Of a stretch of 64,000 nucleotides of DNA, positions 58,641 through 64,000 are shown one piece after another; the first letter of the stretch is position 1; the number at the start of each line of letters is the position of its first letter. Source of the stretch: Limnohabitans sp. 2KL-27 (lineage in GTDB: Bacteria > Pseudomonadota > Gammaproteobacteria > Burkholderiales > Burkholderiaceae_C); assembly GCF_001269345.1 (NCBI RefSeq), contig NZ_CXOP01000002.1, forward strand, positions 1,116,853-1,180,852, given 5' to 3'. The notes under the pieces are model-generated. The model did no database searches. It was given only the letters and a program-made list of their open reading frames with translations, and was not told the DNA's origin. A program made the position numbers and the translations under genes.

Positions 58641-58662
58641 CGGAGTTTGAGTGTGATCCCGA

Positions 58663-59961
<1,299 letters not shown>

Positions 59962-60002
59962 GGTGGGTTTCCTCAAAAATTCCAGGTGTGATCCAGATTG
60001 GG

Positions 60003-60311
60003 TCACGCTCTCAACATGTCCAGGACTTCACGCACCTCTTCGGTGCTGATCTCGGGCTGCAGTTCCTTGCGGCGCAACAGCAAGTCCATGAGATCATTGT
60101 CAGACAGGTCCATCAGCACATACATGCCCCGAGCCTGTCCAACTGTCAAGCGAGAATCGTGCCGATTGAAGAAGCGCTCGATGAACAAATCGTTCTCGAG
60201 CAATCCGCGCCGGCTTCGCCAACGCAGTTTGCTCAAGGAACGCTCACTCAGTGGTGCCAGGCGGTCCGCCCCCACCAAGGATGCGTCTTCAAGAATCGGT
60301 GTGACGGTCAT
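60003..60311 (-). CDS. sdhE: Succinate dehydrogenase assembly factor 2 (SdhE)
   Basis: Small factor (102 residues) that promotes covalent FAD attachment to SdhA. The [14 protein letters not shown] segment carries the RGxxE motif needed for flavinylation. ATG 60311 overlaps the sdhB stop by one base, so it is coupled directly to the complex it serves. Slightly longer than E. coli SdhE (88 residues) through an N-terminal extension. Confidence 0.93.
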   Translation of the reverse strand: MTVTPILEDASLVGADRLAPLSERSLSKLRWRSRRGLLENDLFIERFFNRHDSRLTVGQARGMYVLMDLSDNDLMDLLLRRKELQPEISTEEVREVLDMLRA

Positions 60312-61015
60312 CAGACAGCGCGGCGAACCATCATCTCTTTGATCTTGCCGATGGCCTTGGTGGGGTTCAGACCCTTGGGGCAAACGTCGACGCAGTTCAT
60401 GATGGTGTGGCAGCGGAACAAGCGATAAGGGTCTTCCAAGTTGTCCAGGCGCTCGGCGGTGGCCTCATCTCGGCTGTCGGCGATGAAGCGGTAGGCCTGC
60501 AGCAAACCGGCGGGGCCGACGAATTTGTCGGGGTTCCACCAGAAGCTGGGGCAGCTGGTCGAGCAGCTGGCGCACAAAATGCACTCGTAAAGACCGTTCA
60601 GCTCATCACGCTCTTCCGGGCTTTGCAAGCGCTCGGTCTCAGGCGGGATGGTGCTGTTGATCAGGTAGGGCTTGATCGAGTGGTACTGCTTGAAGAACTG
60701 GGTCATGTCCACGATCACGTCGCGGATCACAGGCAGGCCGGGCAGGGGCTTCAAAACGATGGTGCCGGGCAGCGTGTTCATGTTGGTCAGGCACGCCAAA
60801 CCGTTTTTGCCGTTGATGTTCATCGCATCCGAACCACACACGCCTTCGCGGCAGGAGCGGCGAAAGGAAATGCTGGGGTCCACGGCCTTGAGCTTCATCA
60901 GGGCGTCGAGCAACATGCGCTCGTTGCCGTCCAGTTCGACCTGGATGGTTTGCATGTAGGGCTTGGCGTCCTTGTCGGGGTCATAGCGGTAGATCTGGAA
61001 AGTGCGTAGGGTCAT
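60311..61015 (-). CDS. sdhB: Succinate dehydrogenase iron-sulfur subunit
   Basis: Carries three iron-sulfur clusters between SdhA and the membrane quinone site. The 234-residue protein has SCREGVCGSDAM for the [2Fe-2S] cluster, CILCASCSTSCP for the [4Fe-4S] cluster and CHTIMNCVDVCPKGLNP for the [3Fe-4S] cluster. ATG 61015 is chosen; the upstream frame is not conserved. Its stop is coupled to sdhE. Confidence 0.97.
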   Translation of the reverse strand: MTLRTFQIYRYDPDKDAKPYMQTIQVELDGNERMLLDALMKLKAVDPSISFRRSCREGVCGSDAMNINGKNGLACLTNMNTLPGTIVLKPLPGLPVIRDVIVDMTQFFKQYHSIKPYLINSTIPPETERLQSPEERDELNGLYECILCASCSTSCPSFWWNPDKFVGPAGLLQAYRFIADSRDEATAERLDNLEDPYRLFRCHTIMNCVDVCPKGLNPTKAIGKIKEMMVRRAV

Positions 61016-61078
61016 GAAAGAACTCCTGGTGTATTCGGGTGGTGGACCGCCACTGTTTGTGCGCGGCCCAGACAATCT

Positions 61079-62884
61079 TTAGAACGTGCGAACCTTGGGT
61101 GGCACGGAGTCCACGGTCAGGGGCTTGAGCTTGACCGGCTTGTAGGTCAGGCTGTTGGAGGCGCTGTGCCACAGGGTGTGCTTCATCCAGTTGGCGTCGT
61201 CGCGGCCCAATGGGGCCACGGCGTCATCCACTGGGCGCTCGTAGTCGCTCACGGTGTGAGCGCCGCGGCACTCGCGCCGGGCAGCGGCGGACACCATGGT
61301 GGACTGCGCGGCTTCGATCAGGTTGTCCACTTCCAGGGCTTCGATGCGGGCGGTGTTGAACACTTTGGACGTGTCCTTCAGTCCGATCGCGTTGACGCGC
61401 TCACGGATCGCGGCGATCTTTTGCACGCCTTCGTCCATGGAAGCCTGGGTGCGGAACACGCCAGCGTGTTGCTGCATGGTGGCACGCATGTCGTTGGCCA
61501 CGTCTTGGGCGTATTCACCACCACGGCCTTCGAGCTTGTTCAGACGGCTCAAGGTGAAGTCTGCGGCGTCAGCGGGCAGGGGTTTGTGCGACTTGGTCTT
61601 GCTGGCGAAGTCAACGATGTGGTTGCCGGCAGCGCGGCCGAACACCAACAAGTCGAGCAACGAGTTGGTGCCCAGGCGGTTGGCGCCGTGCACCGATACG
61701 CAAGAGCACTCGCCCACCGCATACAAGCCATTGACCACGGCGTTGTGGTCGGTGGCATTTTGCGTCACGACCTGGCCGTTGATGTTGGTCGGGATACCGC
61801 CCATCTGGTAGTGGATGGTGGGCACCACTGGGATCGGTTCTTTGGTGATGTCGACGTTGGCGAAGTTCACGCCGATTTCGTACACCGAGGGCAGGCGCTT
61901 GTGGATGGTTTCGGAACCCAGGTGGTCCAGTTTGAGCAGCACGTGGTCCTTGTTTGGGCCGCAGCCACGACCTTCCTTGATCTCTTGGTCCATGCAGCGG
62001 GACACGAAGTCACGTGGGGCCAGGTCTTTCAAGGTGGGTGCGTAGCGCTCCATGAAGCGTTCGCCATTGCTGTTGAGCAAGATCGCGCCTTCGCCGCGGC
62101 ACCCTTCGGTCAACAACACGCCCGCACCGGCCACGCCGGTGGGGTGGAATTGCCAGAACTCCATGTCTTCCAGAGGAATGCCCGCACGAGCGGCAATGCC
62201 CAATCCGTCACCGGTGTTGATGAAGGCGTTGGTAGACGCCGCATAAATGCGGCCTGCACCACCGGTGGCCATCAGCACGGTCTTGGCATGCAAGACATGC
62301 AGATCGCCAGTTTCCATCTCGAGAGCCGTCACGCCCACCACGTCGCCTTCGGCGTCACGGATGAGGTCCAAGGCCATCCACTCCACGAAAAAGCTGGTTT
62401 TGGCAGCGACGTTTTGCTGGTACAGGGTGTGCAGCATGGCGTGACCTGTACGGTCAGCAGCGGCGCAAGCGCGTTGCACCGGCTTTTCGCCGTAGTTGGC
62501 GGTGTGACCGCCAAACGGGCGCTGGTAAATCGTACCATCCGGGTTGCGGTCAAATGGCATGCCCATGTGCTCCAGGTCATACACGACCTTGGGTGCTTCG
62601 CGGCACATGAATTCGATGGCATCTTGGTCGCCGAGCCAGTCGGAGCCCTTGATGGTGTCGTAGAAGTGGTAGTGCCAGTTGTCGTCGGACATGTTGCCCA
62701 GGCTGGCGCCGATACCGCCTTGGGCGGCCACGGTGTGCGAGCGGGTGGGGAACACTTTGGACAGCACGGCCACATTCAGGCCCGCGCGGGCCAGTTGCAG
62801 CGAGGCACGCATGCCCGAACCACCGGCGCCGACAATCACGACATCAAACTTGCGGGTGGTGATTTTCTCTTTGGTATAGCTCAT
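61079..62884 (-). CDS. sdhA: Succinate dehydrogenase flavoprotein subunit
   Basis: Catalytic FAD subunit oxidising succinate to fumarate at the inner membrane. The 601-residue protein has the nucleotide motif VVIVGAGGSGMRASLQLARAG, the FAD-linked His in SHTVAAQGGIGA, the active-site RGEGAILLNSNGERFMERY region and the C-terminal domain with RRECRGAHTVSDYERP. 53 bases from sdhD and 63 from sdhB, same strand. Confidence 0.97.
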   Translation of the reverse strand: MSYTKEKITTRKFDVVIVGAGGSGMRASLQLARAGLNVAVLSKVFPTRSHTVAAQGGIGASLGNMSDDNWHYHFYDTIKGSDWLGDQDAIEFMCREAPKVVYDLEHMGMPFDRNPDGTIYQRPFGGHTANYGEKPVQRACAAADRTGHAMLHTLYQQNVAAKTSFFVEWMALDLIRDAEGDVVGVTALEMETGDLHVLHAKTVLMATGGAGRIYAASTNAFINTGDGLGIAARAGIPLEDMEFWQFHPTGVAGAGVLLTEGCRGEGAILLNSNGERFMERYAPTLKDLAPRDFVSRCMDQEIKEGRGCGPNKDHVLLKLDHLGSETIHKRLPSVYEIGVNFANVDITKEPIPVVPTIHYQMGGIPTNINGQVVTQNATDHNAVVNGLYAVGECSCVSVHGANRLGTNSLLDLLVFGRAAGNHIVDFASKTKSHKPLPADAADFTLSRLNKLEGRGGEYAQDVANDMRATMQQHAGVFRTQASMDEGVQKIAAIRERVNAIGLKDTSKVFNTARIEALEVDNLIEAAQSTMVSAAARRECRGAHTVSDYERPVDDAVAPLGRDDANWMKHTLWHSASNSLTYKPVKLKPLTVDSVPPKVRTF

Positions 62885-62937
62885 GGTTTATCTTGGTTGG
62901 TGTGGTTTCAGCACAATGACAGGCGAGGGCTGACGCA

Positions 62938-63306
62938 TCACAGGCGCCACAGGGCCTGAACAGCCCAGCCGGCACAGCCGACCAGCCAGACGAGGGTGAA
63001 AACGTGCAAGGCCAGGCGCAAGGCCAAGGGCTTGATGTAGTCCATCCAGATGTCACGCATGCCCACCCAGACGTGGTAAAGCAAGGCGATGATGACGCTG
63101 AAAGTCAAAACCTTCATCCATTGCGAGGCAAAAATGCCAGCCCACTCTTCGTAGCCGATGGGGCCGGAGGTGAAGATCACTTGGGCCAGCAAGACAACGG
63201 TGAACAAAGCCATCAGGACGGCGGTCACACGTTGGGCCAACCAGTCACGAAAGCCGTAGCCAGCACCGGTCACGATGCGTTTGGAGCCGTAATTCACGGA
63301 CGACAT
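62938..63306 (-). CDS. sdhD: Succinate dehydrogenase membrane anchor subunit
   Basis: A 122-residue anchor with three hydrophobic helices (about 21-45, 57-78, 92-115) and the heme/quinone-region motif ALLYHVWVGMRDIWMDYI, with the His about residue 79. The N-terminus VTGAGYGFRDWLAQRVTAV is typical of SdhD. Lies between sdhC and sdhA. Confidence 0.94.
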   Translation of the reverse strand: MSSVNYGSKRIVTGAGYGFRDWLAQRVTAVLMALFTVVLLAQVIFTSGPIGYEEWAGIFASQWMKVLTFSVIIALLYHVWVGMRDIWMDYIKPLALRLALHVFTLVWLVGCAGWAVQALWRL

Positions 63307-63346
63307 AGGTCAGTTTCCTTGTTGTTTTGAGTCAGGGGCGAAGAAA

Positions 63347-63778
63347 TCAGTACAAGCCAAACAGCTTGGCGGCCAGCACGGCGGTCAAACCCAAGCTCAG
63401 CACCAAGGTGGCCACGGCAGAGGACTTGCCGAATTCTTTGGTCACGGCATGGAAAGCATCCATATAGACATGGCGCACACCGGCGATGAAGTGGTGCAAG
63501 TAGGCCCAGATCAGGGCCAGTGCCAATAACTTGAAGAACCAGCCGGGGACAAAACCGATGCCGATGCCGAAAGCGGCCGAAAGCTTGGCAAAGGAAATTT
63601 CGGAGGTGATGGAGTTATCAAACATCCAGATGAACAGCGGCATGAGCAAAAACATCAGGAAACCGCTGATGCGGTGCAGGATGGAGACGATGCCAGCGGC
63701 CGGCAGACGGTACGAGGGCAAGTCTTTCAGGGCGTTGATGTTGCGGAATTCAGGCCGCTTGCGGACGAGTTCGGTCAT
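63347..63778 (-). CDS. sdhC: Succinate dehydrogenase cytochrome b556 subunit
   Basis: A 143-residue anchor with three transmembrane helices. The family motif RPEFRNINALKDLPSYRLPAAGIVSILHRISG is at the start (SILHRISG includes the quinone-site Ser and Arg), and the heme His is in HHFIAGVRHVYMDA. ATG 63778 is chosen. It is the first gene of the sdhCDAB run. Confidence 0.95.
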   Translation of the reverse strand: MTELVRKRPEFRNINALKDLPSYRLPAAGIVSILHRISGFLMFLLMPLFIWMFDNSITSEISFAKLSAAFGIGIGFVPGWFFKLLALALIWAYLHHFIAGVRHVYMDAFHAVTKEFGKSSAVATLVLSLGLTAVLAAKLFGLY

Positions 63779-63906
63779 TTGGGTACTTTCTGGGTGAAAC
63801 GCGTTCGTGTTGTAGATAACAAGCCGGTGAATTCTATTGCAACGCAACAAACTGACAGGAGCATTTCAGCGACAGTCTTCTACAAGACGGTTGCGGCGGC
63901 TTGGGG
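63779..63906 (-). promoter_or_regulatory. sdh operon upstream region
   Basis: A 128-base gap between the GntR gene and sdhC. On the minus strand TTGCAA, an 18-base spacer and TATCTA make a possible but weak promoter. The adjacent regulator is the obvious candidate to control it. Confidence 0.3.
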
Positions 63907-64000
63907 TCAATTCAAATCGTTGTGGTAATGGTGGGTGTCGGTGCGGTAGAAGCCGCGCCGCAGCTCCATCGGGGTGTCTTTGTAGGTGTAGGCAATGCGC
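63907..64000 (-). CDS. GntR family regulator, C-terminal end (partial)
   Basis: The minus strand is open from the window edge to a stop at 63907. It encodes the last about 30 residues, including RIAYTYKDTPMELRRGFYRTD then HHYHNDLN, the typical end of a UTRA ligand-binding domain of HutC/GntR-type regulators. Only the C-terminus is in the window. In Burkholderiales such a regulator commonly precedes sdhC. Confidence 0.75.
   Translation of the reverse strand, partial: RIAYTYKDTPMELRRGFYRTDTHHYHNDLN

Larger units (their letters stand above)
58337..58662 (-). other. 326-base spacer between gltA and leuC
   Basis: No gene is seen. From the gltA side it contains the gltA terminator (58615-58640), a 25-bp-arm inverted repeat (58465-58541), a direct repeat of GGGACTTGCG (near 58423 and 58454), and, near leuC, a possible -10 (TAAAAT on the minus strand) preceded by the dyad GGATA / TATCC. 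The leuC promoter is probably in its lower half. Confidence 0.6.

Overview
The window looks like chromosomal DNA of a betaproteobacterium, order Burkholderiales, most likely family Comamonadaceae. It is GC-rich by eye. It carries the order's typical blocks: hemCDXY next to ppc/argH, yceD-rpmF-plsX-fabHDG-acpP-fabF, lepA-lepB-rnc-era-recO-pdxJ-acpS-nagZ, asd-fimV-truA-trpFBA-accD, leuCDB, and sdhCDAB-sdhE-gltA behind a GntR regulator. Nearly all of it is dense housekeeping sequence. I see no rRNA, tRNA, CRISPR array, prophage or insertion sequence.

Layout. Positions 1-5409 hold an accessory catabolic cluster: a 2-hydroxyacid dehydrogenase, a galactarolactone-isomerase-like amidohydrolase, a beta-propeller lactonase, galactarate dehydratase (GarD) and a Bug-type solute receptor. 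Together they suggest uptake and breakdown of galactarate or its lactones. Positions 5465-8125 hold a bacteriohemerythrin, an LCM/TcmP-type methyltransferase and a YdjM-type membrane hydrolase; the last two diverge from a spacer with FNR-like dyads. Then come argH and ppc (minus strand) and hemC-hemD-hemX-hemY (plus strand), followed by rne (minus) with a long leader shared with rluC. From rluC to 41834 nearly everything is on the plus strand: rluC, a HAD phosphatase, a Rieske protein and an S49 peptidase; a minus-strand pair (RsmI-like, Maf); yceD-rpmF and the fatty-acid cluster; a YgfX-like protein; a Do-family protease; the lepA to nagZ run; and a small membrane protein. lysS and a LON-domain protein (minus) and yggT (plus) lead to the minus-strand asd-fimV-truA-trpFBA-accD run. 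A plus-strand BASS transporter plus D-aminoacylase pair separates asd from leuCDB. The window ends with gltA, sdhE, sdhBADC and the C-terminus of a GntR regulator.

The cluster logic is clear in several places. The fab block makes acyl-ACP; AcpS, in the lepA run, activates AcpP; AccD supplies malonyl-CoA. The sdh-sdhE-gltA run joins citrate synthase to succinate dehydrogenase and its flavinylation factor. ppc adds anaplerosis.

The most interesting non-standard signals are: (1) a compact candidate small RNA or attenuator just upstream of lepA, with three consecutive hairpins ending in a strong terminator, and two adjacent DnaA-box matches in the same 499-bp spacer; (2) absence of rpoE-rseA-rseB between fabF and the Do protease; (3) a near-perfect 25-bp inverted repeat upstream of leuC; (4) a 33-codon ORF upstream of asd with a -10 box so close that it may be leaderless; (5) the galactarolactone/galactarate cluster, including a dehydrogenase that lacks the usual catalytic Glu. 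I found no clear-cut new multi-gene system; these are leads.
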